NCBI RefSeq assembly: GCF_050490315.1
Contig: NZ_JBNPEO010000003.1
Location: 377,707 to 441,706, forward strand
From: JBNPEO01 sp050490315
GTDB taxonomy: Bacteria; Actinomycetota; Actinomycetes; Actinomycetales; Micrococcaceae
DNA length: 64,000 nucleotides
Reading direction: 5' to 3'
This document shows positions 35,078-44,000 of the stretch, piece after piece. The position numbers and the translations under genes were made by a program. Position 1 is the first letter of the stretch; each line of letters opens with the position of its first letter. A model generated the notes under the pieces. It saw only the letters and a list, made by a program, of their open reading frames with translations, did no database searches and was not told the origin of the DNA.

Positions 35078-35803
35078 TCAGTAAGTCTCCCGGGCTATTG
35101 CGGCCGAGGTAGGGGAGCTAAGAAATTCAAGAAGCCCTTTGAGTGGAGCCGGATAGTTATGGGGTTCAAGTGCTTGGGCTAGGTGGGCGCCGTAGTCAAT
35201 CTTGCGTCCGCTGGTGGTACCCATAAAGCGGCGCAATTGCGCGGTGGCGGGCCGTCCGCGCTGTGCTGGTTGAGCTTGAAACATTCGGAAACGTTCAAGG
35301 TCCTGATACTGGGCCAACACATTTTCTACCGCGTTGACACCAAGGGACCGGATCAGTTCATCTTCAAGATCCGCGTCACACACAAAAAAGCCAAGCCGCG
35401 AGAGCTCCTTGATGGTGTGGCCAGCACCGAGTTCCTCGCGTTCCAAAGCGCGAGCAAAAAAACCGTATTCGCCGTGGTCCACCAAACCTGCCAACCGGAG
35501 GTTCAACGCATCCGGGGCAAAGTAAGGCATAAACGCCCCAATGTTTGTGGCACCACCAATGTCCAAAAAACAAACACCCGCGTGGTCTACGTCCAATCCA
35601 GAACCAGCCGCCATTACTTCAACGGCAGCAAGATCACTCAAACCCTCTAGAAACACCACGGTGCGGACCAGTTGAGCAGCAACGGCTAGGTGAACGCGTT
35701 CCCCGGCAGCATCATCGTCCTGATTGATCCACGCGAGGACGTCAGCACGGAACTTAGCCATCGGCTGGGACAAATCCGCGGGCCGTGATGCGAGGGCGCC
35801 CAC
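35078..35803 (-). CDS. Stand-alone TOPRIM-domain protein (OLD nuclease C-terminus-like)
   Basis: A 241-residue soluble protein matching the TOPRIM part of OLD-type nucleases without their ABC ATPase. Seen: VVFLEGLSDLAAVE with the conserved Glu (E53), the VDHGE block, and CDADLEDELIRSLG with acidic metal-site residues. Such free-standing forms are common in actinobacteria and their role is unknown; nucleotidyl-transfer or nuclease activity is inferred. A GTG at 35803 with GGAGG ten bases upstream is preferred; a TTG at 35854 would overlap accE. It follows accE on the same strand and converges on modC. Confidence 0.7.
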   Translation of the reverse strand: MGALASRPADLSQPMAKFRADVLAWINQDDDAAGERVHLAVAAQLVRTVVFLEGLSDLAAVEVMAAGSGLDVDHAGVCFLDIGGATNIGAFMPYFAPDALNLRLAGLVDHGEYGFFARALEREELGAGHTIKELSRLGFFVCDADLEDELIRSLGVNAVENVLAQYQDLERFRMFQAQPAQRGRPATAQLRRFMGTTSGRKIDYGAHLAQALEPHNYPAPLKGLLEFLSSPTSAAIARETY

Positions 35804-35832
35804 GGAAGTTTCACCTCCGAAGCGCGGGGAAT

Positions 35833-36090
35833 TTAGCCCCGGCTGCGCCGCCAAGAACCTGGTCCTGGTCGGGGATCCAAACGTAGCGCCGCCCGTCGAA
35901 TCCAGCTCCTCGAACGGGCCTGGCCCTGGCTGCTGCCAGCGTCGCCGTTAGTTTCATCGGCACCAATGGCCAGAACGACGGCGGTAAGAGCCGCCAGCTC
36001 TTCAGCGTTCGGTTCGCCCTTGGTGACCTGCAAAAGGGGAGCTGGGGTCCCGCCGTCGGGCCCGTCTTTAGCTTCCTTGTTCCTACTCAC
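35833..36090 (-). CDS. accE: Acyl-CoA carboxylase epsilon subunit
   Basis: An 85-residue actinobacterial epsilon subunit that promotes alpha-beta assembly of acyl-CoA carboxylase. It has a charged variable start, the conserved PLLQVTKGEPNAEELAALTAVV core (given in part) and the Trp/Arg-rich C-terminus with SWIRRAALRL. The GTG start overlaps the accD5 stop (GTGA), so expression is coupled. Confidence 0.85.
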   Translation of the reverse strand: MSRNKEAKDGPDGGTPAPLLQVTKGEPNAEELAALTAVVLAIGADETNGDAGSSQGQARSRSWIRRAALRLDPRPGPGSWRRSRG

Positions 36091-37670
36091 AGCGGCATGT
36101 TTCCGTGCTTTTTGGCCGGCAAGCTGGCGCGCTTGTCGCGAAGTGCCCGCAGTCCACGAATGATCTGCGCACGCGTCTGCGAGGGGGCAATCACCGCGTC
36201 AACATAGCCCAATTCCGCAGCCTGGTAGGGGTTCAGCAGTTCTTCTTCGTATTGCCGGATCACTTCAGCGCGGCGTTCTTCAACGTCGCCACCAGCCTCG
36301 GCCACTGCGGCAAGGTCGCGCCGGTACAAGATGTTGACGGCGCCCTGTGCGCCCATCACACCAATCTGGGCTGTGGGCCAAGCCAAGTTTAAGTCTGCAC
36401 CGAGCTTCTTGGAACCCATCACGATGTAAGCTCCGCCGTAAGCTTTGCGGGTAATAACGGTGAGCTTGGGGACAGTGGCTTCAGCGTAGGCGTACAGGAG
36501 TTTGGCGCCGCGGCGGATGATGCCTTGGAACTCTTGGTCCTTACCAGGCAAGAAGCCAGGCACATCCACGAGCGTCACGATCGGTACGTTGAAGGCATCG
36601 CAGTGGCGCACAAAACGGGCTGCTTTTTCCGACGCGGCAATGTCAAGTGTCCCGGCGAACTGGATGGGCTGATTGGCTACGATGCCTACCGTGTGGCCTT
36701 CAATTCGGCCATAACCGATGAGGACGTTGGGCGCATAGAGGGACTGCATCTCCAAAAAGTGTGCGTCATCGACGAGCTGTTCGATGACCTTGCGCATGTC
36801 ATAGGGCTGGTTAGCCGAGTCCGGGATCAATTCATCCAGAGCCAAGTCAGCGTCGTTGAGCTCCAGCTCCTGATCGTGTTCCAGGACGGGGGCCTCGGCC
36901 AAGTTGTTGGACGGCAAGAAGTCCAGCAGCTCTCGAACAAAGTCGATGGCGTCTGACTCATCTGAGGCGAGGTAGGTAGAAGTACCAGTGGTGGCGTTGT
37001 GCTGACGTGCACCACCGAGAGTTTCCATATCGACGTCTTCGCCGGTCACAGTCTTGATCACGTCAGGGCCGGTGATGAACATATGGGAGGTCTTGTCCAC
37101 CATCACCACGTAGTCGGTCAGAGCAGGGGAGTAGGCCGCGCCACCAGCGGACGGGCCCATAATGATCGAGATCTGCGGCACCACACCGGAGGCGTGCACG
37201 TTGTTGCGGAAGATATCCGCAAACATCGCCAAGGAAGCAACACCCTCTTGAATGCGGGCGCCGCCACCGTCAAGAATGCCTACTACTGGGCAGCCGTTGC
37301 GCAGCGCAAACTCTTGAACCTTAACGATCTTCTCGCCGTTTACTTGGCTCAAGGAACCGCCGTAGACGCTGAAGTCCTGGCTGTAAATAGCTACCGGCCG
37401 GCCATCAACAGTGCCGTAACCGGAGACCAGTCCGTCACCGAGCGGTTTCTTTTTCTCCATACCAAAGGCAGTGGAGCGGTGCACGGCCAGTGCATCAAAC
37501 TCCACAAAGGAGCCTTCGTCGAGCAACATGTCGATGCGTTCACGAGCTGTGTTTTTACCGCGTGCGTGCTGCTTTTCGATCGCTTCCGGACCGGAGGGTT
37601 GCTCCGCCCGTGCCTGACGTTCGCGGAAGTCGGCAATCTTTCCCGCAGTTGTGCTCAGGTCGTGGCTCAT
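36087..37670 (-). CDS. accD5: Acyl-CoA (propionyl-CoA) carboxylase beta subunit
   Basis: A 527-residue carboxyltransferase moving CO2 from biotin to acyl-CoA. Two crotonase-like halves are visible, with the oxyanion-hole glycines in GGGARIQEGV and SAGGAAYSP in the N-terminal half and RKAYGGAYIVMGSK in the C-terminal half, and the biotin/acyl pocket block DVPGFLPGKDQE. Sequence suits the AccD5/PccB group, which favours propionyl-CoA, often also acetyl-CoA. ATG at 37670 follows GGAGAAG. It is coupled to accE and divergent from birA, which activates the AccA partner. Confidence 0.95.
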   Translation of the reverse strand: MSHDLSTTAGKIADFRERQARAEQPSGPEAIEKQHARGKNTARERIDMLLDEGSFVEFDALAVHRSTAFGMEKKKPLGDGLVSGYGTVDGRPVAIYSQDFSVYGGSLSQVNGEKIVKVQEFALRNGCPVVGILDGGGARIQEGVASLAMFADIFRNNVHASGVVPQISIIMGPSAGGAAYSPALTDYVVMVDKTSHMFITGPDVIKTVTGEDVDMETLGGARQHNATTGTSTYLASDESDAIDFVRELLDFLPSNNLAEAPVLEHDQELELNDADLALDELIPDSANQPYDMRKVIEQLVDDAHFLEMQSLYAPNVLIGYGRIEGHTVGIVANQPIQFAGTLDIAASEKAARFVRHCDAFNVPIVTLVDVPGFLPGKDQEFQGIIRRGAKLLYAYAEATVPKLTVITRKAYGGAYIVMGSKKLGADLNLAWPTAQIGVMGAQGAVNILYRRDLAAVAEAGGDVEERRAEVIRQYEEELLNPYQAAELGYVDAVIAPSQTRAQIIRGLRALRDKRASLPAKKHGNMPL

Positions 37671-37848
37671 GAATCTTCTCCGGCTCCGGCATAGTTGCCT
37701 CTTGACTTCAGTAGCTTCCGTACAAAAACAGCAGCTTCAGGGCTAGTCTAATAAGGCTCGGCGCCCTTTCCGCTGTAGAAACCCTACAATTTCGCCCGCA
37801 GTATTTCGCCCGCCCAGGGCCCCGCGGGGGAGTAGATAGGATGGCTTT

Positions 37849-38739
37849 ATGGAACCTGTTACGCGCTTTGGGGGTAAAGCACCGCTTGACCCGAGCGTTT
37901 TTGGTGAGGAATTCCTTCGAGCCCACTCCATCGCGAAGCTGAGGATTGTGGAGGAAACGGGTTCAACCAACACGGACCTTGTAGCGGCTGTTTCAGCGGA
38001 TCCGGACAGCTATCCGGACTTTTCTGTTTTGACGGCGGAGCACCAATCGGCAGCCCGAGGGAGGCTGGACAGGGCCTGGGAGTCTCCACGTTTGTCCTCC
38101 GTTTCGGTCTCAGTGGTGTTGCGCCCGCAAAACGCCAGCGGGCGGCCCTTGCCAACCCAAAGTTACTCGTGGTTCTCGCTACTGGCCGCTTTGGCACTTA
38201 GTCATACCATCACCCAAACGGCGGGGCTCGCCGCAGGCATTAAATGGCCCAACGACGTACTGATCAACGGGAAAAAAGTTTCCGGCATTTTGGCGCAATT
38301 GGTGCCGCTCACCGATGGCGCGCCGCCCGCGGTGGTGCTAGGCACCGGGATCAACGTGAGTATGACGGTTGATGAGATGCCAGTACCCACAGCAACATCT
38401 TTGGCTGCTGAGGGTGCAAGCACTGCTGACCGCACCGCCGTTCTGGCCTCCTATTTGACCCATTTCTCTGCGCTTTACCGCAGTTTTTGCGCGGTCGACG
38501 GCGACCCGAACGCCGCGCTTCAAGGTGGCCGCTCGCTGCGCGAACTCTTGGTGGACGCCATGCTGACCTTGGGACAACGAGTGCGTGCCCAGCTACCTGG
38601 AGACAAAGTGATCACCGGCCTAGCGCAGGGCTTGGATGAGTACGGTGCGCTGGTAGTTATGGATACCGCGCGGCAAGAGCACTTAATTACCGCAGGGGAC
38701 GTTATCCACTTGCGCCCTGCCGACGGCGGCTATGCGTAA
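37849..38739 (+). CDS. birA: Biotin-protein ligase BirA
   Basis: A 296-residue ligase that attaches biotin to AccA. The conserved EETGSTNTDL start, ARGRLDRAW biotinyl-AMP loop, WPNDVLINGKKVSGIL lysine block and GTGINVSM are present, with a C-terminal SH3-like domain. There is no N-terminal DNA-binding domain, so it is a group I ligase and not a repressor. The ATG at 37849 is in the family position. Its end overlaps the next gene by 8 bases. Confidence 0.93.
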   Translation: MEPVTRFGGKAPLDPSVFGEEFLRAHSIAKLRIVEETGSTNTDLVAAVSADPDSYPDFSVLTAEHQSAARGRLDRAWESPRLSSVSVSVVLRPQNASGRPLPTQSYSWFSLLAALALSHTITQTAGLAAGIKWPNDVLINGKKVSGILAQLVPLTDGAPPAVVLGTGINVSMTVDEMPVPTATSLAAEGASTADRTAVLASYLTHFSALYRSFCAVDGDPNAALQGGRSLRELLVDAMLTLGQRVRAQLPGDKVITGLAQGLDEYGALVVMDTARQEHLITAGDVIHLRPADGGYA

Positions 38740-39346
38740 AGAGCTATTACCGAACGAGCAAGTTATTGTCTCCACCAGACCTCAACCAAGGGCACTGTTT
38801 TGGCCAGTCCTGGTGTTTGTGGTGGTGCCCGCAACTGCAGCGTTTGCTAGTGCTTGGTTAAGCCGTGGCCGCCTGCATCAAGCATTTGCGTGGGCTGATC
38901 CTCTCTGGGACCCATGGTTGATGCTGGCGTGCGGTGCAGCGGCAGTATGGGTGATCTTGTTCTACTCGCTCCCACGAGTGTTGCGGTGGAATTCCACTCG
39001 CTACATCCTGACGAGTCTGCGCATAGTGGAAAAGCGCTCCATGCTGGGGCGCAAAGATCGGCAGTATTCGTTGAGCACCGTACGTGATATTTCGGTGCAA
39101 CAGACGCTGCTGCAACGGATATTGCATTCGGGGAATATAACCTTGGATTCCGGGCACTTTGGCTCTTCTGCCTTCGTTGACGTACCGGAAGTAATAAAGT
39201 TTAGAAATCTTCTGCTCGAGGCCATGAGGGAACTTCCAAAAACGGAGTTGTACCGTGGAAATCCTGGCCAAGACGATGAACTAAGAGATTTTAGTGACCC
39301 TAGTTTGCCTTGGGAACTGAGAGAAGGTGAGAGTGATGGACGTTGA
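38732..39346 (+). CDS. Bacterial PH-domain membrane protein
   Basis: A 204-residue protein with two hydrophobic segments (about residues 22-43 and 63-85) followed by a bPH2/YdbS-like pleckstrin-fold domain (TRYILTSLRIVEKRSMLGRKD, shown in part by RYILTSLRIVE; SLSTVRDISVQQTLLQRILHSG in part). Molecular role is unknown. It overlaps birA upstream and the cyclase downstream, which suggests one operon; this gene order (birA, PH domain, adenylate cyclase) is known in Arthrobacter relatives. Confidence 0.85.
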   Translation: MRKELLPNEQVIVSTRPQPRALFWPVLVFVVVPATAAFASAWLSRGRLHQAFAWADPLWDPWLMLACGAAAVWVILFYSLPRVLRWNSTRYILTSLRIVEKRSMLGRKDRQYSLSTVRDISVQQTLLQRILHSGNITLDSGHFGSSAFVDVPEVIKFRNLLLEAMRELPKTELYRGNPGQDDELRDFSDPSLPWELREGESDGR

Positions 39347-40487
39347 AGAGGTGCTGGCTAAGATGCCGGAGCCCCGGGACGCACCCGAATTCGCCCTCAC
39401 CGGAAACCAAGATGAAGTCGCAGCTGAGCGCAAACCTGAAATGAGCGAAGAGCGCCGCGCGGCCAAAGCTTTAGAAGCACGGCTCCTAGGTGGAGACCGT
39501 GTGCTTAAGCGACGCGACGTAGCCTCCGGCGCCGGAGTCTCGCTGATGTCCGCACGGAAATTGTGGCGAGCCATGGGCTTTCCCAACCTCGGGGACGAGG
39601 ATGTAGCTTTCACCGTTAACGACCAAGAGGCTCTCACTCGCGTTGTCGCAATGGTCCGTGACGGTCTGATGGAAGAGGAAGCCGCCATTTCGGTGACTCG
39701 TGCCATTGGCCAAATGACGGACCGAATGGTGGTGTGGCAAATAGAGGCCCTGGTTGAAGACATGGTGGTCAATCAAGGAATTAGCGACGCCGCAGCCCGA
39801 AAGCGTTTGGTCGCTGAGCTCCCCGCCATGATCGATCCGCTGGAAGAAATGCTTGTCTACTCATGGCGGCGCCAGCTCAACGCTGCGGTGCAACGCTTGG
39901 CGGTTCGTGCGCAGTCCGGTTTGGAGTCGAGTGAGGAGGGCCGGGACGGAGACGAAGACGACGCACCGTTGCCTCTTGCCCGAGCCGTAGGTTTCGCCGA
40001 CCTTGTTTCGTACACCAGTCTCTCTCGGCGGATGAATGAACGAACTCTCGCGCAATTGGTGCAACGGTTCGAAAACAAGTGCGCAGAGATCATCTCCATT
40101 GGCGGCGGACGCTTGGTCAAAACCATTGGTGATGAAGTCCTGTACATCGCCGAGACACCATCGGCAGGAGCGGAAATTTCTTTAGCGCTCGCAGAAGCTT
40201 TCAGTGCCGACGAAATCCTGCCACAGGCTCGTGTTTCCCTAGTATGGGGGCGGATTTTGTCTAGGCTCGGTGACGTTTACGGGCCTACGGTCAACCTCGC
40301 TGCGCGTCTGACGGCGCTCGCAGAACCCGGCGGCACCGTGCTGGTGGACAGTATGACGGCAGCCTCGCTGAGCCAAGATGACCGATTTGTGCTGGATCCT
40401 CAAGAACCACAGAACGTTCGTGGCTTCGGTGAAATCCAACCCGTGGTGCTCTCGCGCGGCACCGGGCACGGGCTGGTGCTGGATTAG
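39336..40487 (+). CDS. Class III adenylate cyclase with N-terminal regulatory domain
   Basis: A 383-residue cyclase making cAMP. The all-helical N-terminal half (about 1-190) resembles the regulatory, pH-sensing domain of M. tuberculosis Rv1264. The catalytic half has both metal-binding aspartates (D222 in GFADLVSYT, D266 in KTIGDE), the adenine-selecting K262 and D313, and transition-state N320/R324 in VNLAAR, so it should be active as a homodimer on ATP. ATG at 39336 lies 8 bases after AGAAGG; a GTG three codons upstream is an alternative. It overlaps the PH-domain gene by 11 bases. Confidence 0.93.
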   Translation: MDVEEVLAKMPEPRDAPEFALTGNQDEVAAERKPEMSEERRAAKALEARLLGGDRVLKRRDVASGAGVSLMSARKLWRAMGFPNLGDEDVAFTVNDQEALTRVVAMVRDGLMEEEAAISVTRAIGQMTDRMVVWQIEALVEDMVVNQGISDAAARKRLVAELPAMIDPLEEMLVYSWRRQLNAAVQRLAVRAQSGLESSEEGRDGDEDDAPLPLARAVGFADLVSYTSLSRRMNERTLAQLVQRFENKCAEIISIGGGRLVKTIGDEVLYIAETPSAGAEISLALAEAFSADEILPQARVSLVWGRILSRLGDVYGPTVNLAARLTALAEPGGTVLVDSMTAASLSQDDRFVLDPQEPQNVRGFGEIQPVVLSRGTGHGLVLD

Positions 40488-40647
40488 TCCCTTTGCTTGA
40501 ATTTATGACGTTTGAGCTTTATTGCACGCCCCCCTACTCGCGACATAGTTCTAAGGTAGCGACGGCCAAGTATGGCGTTGTGGGCTGAGTGGTGTCGGGT
40601 GGAATCTGGTTCAACGCGGAATGAGGGACGGTACGTTCCTCATAACT

Positions 40648-40845
40648 TCACAAACCTCGGGGCCCTTTACAGCCATCCTCGGCGCTCGCTGTTGTACCGG
40701 CGTCGGCTTTGACCAAGGCTGCGGCAATTTCGTCGTTCCAAAAGGAAGGAACCCGTAAGCCGAGGAACGCGTTCAAGCCTAACGGCAGGATCACCATCAG
40801 CGCCGTATGGGGTGCTCGGCCCATGGCGCATTCGAGAGCCCTCAA
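40648..40845 (-). pseudogene. Possible SdpI-like fragment
   Basis: A 65-codon frame contains LNAFLGLRVPSFWNDE followed by a helical segment, which resembles the conserved NxxxGLRxPS...DE motif of SdpI/YhfL immunity-type membrane proteins. The motif stands near the middle, with hydrophobic residues before it but no membrane helices after it, so it would be a fragment. The resemblance is short and may be chance. Confidence 0.25.
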
Positions 40846-40904
40846 ATAGGCTAAAAACAGCGGATTTACGCTTAGTTTAAGCTTCCACCATTGAATGGAT
40901 TTTC

Positions 40905-40934
40905 TTGATGGAGACCCAAACTTCGTGGCATAGT
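40905..40934 (+). promoter_or_regulatory. Candidate promoter for the surface-protein locus
   Basis: TTGATG (40905-40910) and CATAGT (40929-40934) are separated by 18 bases, about 125 bases before the GTG at 41058. Only hexamer likeness supports it. Confidence 0.3.
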
Positions 40935-41057
40935 CAGTGAGGCGTGTGTAGCCAATTCCACAAGGAAAGCCCTCGACTAAGGCCCTACGTTACAGGAATC
41001 AACGGCTAGACAATGACATAAGGTTGCGCAGGTGGCCGCGAAACAGGGGAAATTGCT

Positions 41058-44000
41058 GTGACACAAGCGTTCGGCAAACAAGGTGCTAAAACTAGGCGGA
41101 ACCGAATCATCACCGGTACCGCTTTCACCGGCATTGCTGCGGTACTGGTGGCCGGTGCCATCATCTACCCCGGATTTAAAACCACCGAAGTCGATCTAAA
41201 CGATGGTGGCGTGTGGGTGACGAGCAAAAGCAAAAACGCCGTGGCTCGTCTGAACTACCCCTCGAAAGCTCTCGACGGCGCGGTTACTCCGGCGAGCACC
41301 GAGTTCGATGTAGTTCAAAACGCTTCAAACGTTTTTGTTGACGATGCTGCAGGCGCCACGATCAACCAAATTAGTGCCGCCAACGTGCGCCTTGGCGGAG
41401 ACAGGAAACTTCCCGGCTCATCCACCGTGAGCTTCGGCCAACAAGTACTCGCTGTTACAGACCAAGCCAAAGGGAAGGTCTGGGCTGCTAGCCCCGCTTC
41501 AATCAATGGATTTGACGAAGAGTCTTCTGAACCAGCCTTCACTGGATCCGAAGGACTTGTGACAGCCGTGGGTGGCGACGACCGTATCTACACCGCTGAC
41601 CCACGAAAGGGCGAGATCACCGCCGTCACCGTTGACGCAGACGGGCGGGCGAGCAAAACAGAGACTTCCTCGGTAGAAGCGCTCAAGGGTGCCGGTGATA
41701 TTCAGCTGGCCGTAGTGGGGGACAAACCTGTGGTTTTGGACCCGAACAGTGGGAACCTCATTCTTCCAGGCGGCAAAAAGGTCCAGATTCCGGATGCCAA
41801 AGACGCTCGTCTGCAGCAGAGCAGCATTGCAGGCGAATACGCTTCCGTTGCCACACCCAAGGCCCTGATTGAAGTTCCTTTGGGCGGGGGAGATTCCAAA
41901 ACGATCGAATTCGGCGGGCAGGGAATCCCCACGGCACCGGTCCATGTTGACGGTTGCACCCACTCCGCTTGGGCCGGCGCCAACAAATACGTCCGAGACT
42001 GCCCTAACGACGCCGATGACCGCACCGTGGATGTACCAAAGGCCAGCGCCTCGCCCAAGTATGAGTTCCGAGTTAACCGCAGCCTTGTAGTCCTCAATGA
42101 CGTGAACTCAGGCAACGTATGGCTCGTGAACCAGAACATGCTTTTGGTCAACAACTGGGATGAAGTTCTGCCGCCCAAGGACCAGTCCAACGAAGAGGAC
42201 AACGACTCTGCGGATACTACCGCCAAAAATGTCCTTCCCGACCGCACCAAACCGAACCGCCCGCCCCAGACGAAGCCAGACTCTTATGGTGTGCGCCCCG
42301 GCAAAACGGTATTGATGCCCATTTTGGATAATGACACTGATCCAGACGGCGATATTCTCACCGCCTCGGTTGCTGGTGACGGCCCCAAGGTAGGAAAGGT
42401 GGAGAGCATTTATGGCGGAACAGGGTTTCAAATTGCCGTCCCCAGCGACGCTCGCCCCGGCACCGAAACTTTTGATTACACAGCCGCCGACGGGCGGAAC
42501 GGATCAGCAACGGGACGCGTTTCGCTGACGATTGTGGGCCCGAATGAAAACAAACCACCAAAGTTCAAGCGCGACGGTCCCACCACCCTTGTGGTGGAGC
42601 AAGGTAAGCAAGTCAGCCAAAACATCTTGACTGACTGGACAGACCCCGACGGCGACGACCTTGTCCTGCTCGACGCGAAGATGGACAACCCCCAAGATCA
42701 AGTAAAAGTCCGCAGGGACGGTTTGCTGAGTTACCAAGACTCGGGTGCTACAGCAGGCAAAAAGAACGTAACAGTCCAGATTTGGGATGGGCGGGAAACC
42801 ACAACGGCTCGTGTGGTGGTGGACGTGCGTCCTCCTGGCGCTCTAGTCCCACTGGTCAATGCTGACCACTTGACGGCCGTGGCTGGGCAAGAGTTAGTGG
42901 TCTCGCCGCTCAAGAATGACACTGATCCGAATGGTGGAACCTTGCGCTTGGCCAGTGTTGAAGCCAACTCGCAAGCCGAAATTGGGCCCATCACTGACGG
43001 TGGAACATTCACTTTTAAGGCGCGTAATGCCGGTCCGATCTATTTGACGTATATCGCCAGCAATGGTCCGCAGAGCAACGCGGGCCTGATCCGCATTGAT
43101 GTGGAATCAGGTAAAGACCCGGGTAAACCCGTAGCCGTTCATGATGTTGCGCTCTTGCCGGCGGGCGGGAGCGTGCTGGTAGATCCGCTGGCGAATGATG
43201 ATGACCCTGCCGGCAGTGTTTTGGTGGTGCAATCCATTACGGTAGATCCAGCCGCCGGAGCTTCGGTGAGCGTGATCAACCATGATGTTTTGCGTGTCAC
43301 CGATATTCGAGGAGACACGCAGCCCTTCACTTTTAGTTACAAGATTTCAAATGGACATGAATCCGCGGACGGAACAGTCTCAGTTGTTCCGGTTCCCGCA
43401 CCGAGTGTGCTCGAAGCGCCTGAACCTCGTCCGGACGAAGTTAACGTCAGAGTCAATGACGTGGTTACCATTCCTGTCCTCAACAACGACACCCACCCTC
43501 AGGGTGACAAGCTGACGGTGGCTCCAACGCTCACCCAGACGGTCCCCGAAGAAGACGGCAAGGCTTTTGTCTCTGAAGACACGGTCAGGTTCATTGCAGG
43601 CTCAACACCGAAAACAGTCCGCGTCATTTACAACGCGGTTGATACCCAGGGGCAAAAGAGCGCTGCTCCAGTGACCATTCACATCCTTCCGCTAGAAGGG
43701 CGTGAAAACACGCGCCCTCAACCGCAGAGCCTTACGGCTCGTGTGATGGCAGGCGGAAAGATCAAGATTCCGGTACCCCTGGATGGCATCGATCCTGACG
43801 GCGACTCGGTGCAGCTCAGTGGCATTGAATCGGCTCCGAGCATGGGCACAGCCACACTCGGAAGCAACTTTATAGACTTCGTGGCTGCAGGCAACGGTGC
43901 CGGAACTGACGTTTTCCAATACAAAGTGGTGGATCGTCAAGGAGCCACCAACACAGGCACTGTCACGGTAGGTATTGCACCGCAACCGGACAACAACCAA

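Larger units (their letters stand above)
40488..41057. other. 570-base intergenic region before the FN3/type VII locus
   Basis: No intact gene is seen. It contains an inverted repeat ATGAGG...CCTCAT at 40621-40643 with a 5-base centre, a possible broken reading frame on the minus strand (40648-40845), a candidate promoter at 40905-40934, and a ribosome site AGGGGA just before the GTG at 41058. Confidence 0.6.

Noticed and set aside
40551..40562. Twelve bases CTAAGGTAGCGA identical to a conserved 23S rRNA segment
   Set aside because: The match does not extend on either side and no rRNA structure surrounds it; likely chance.
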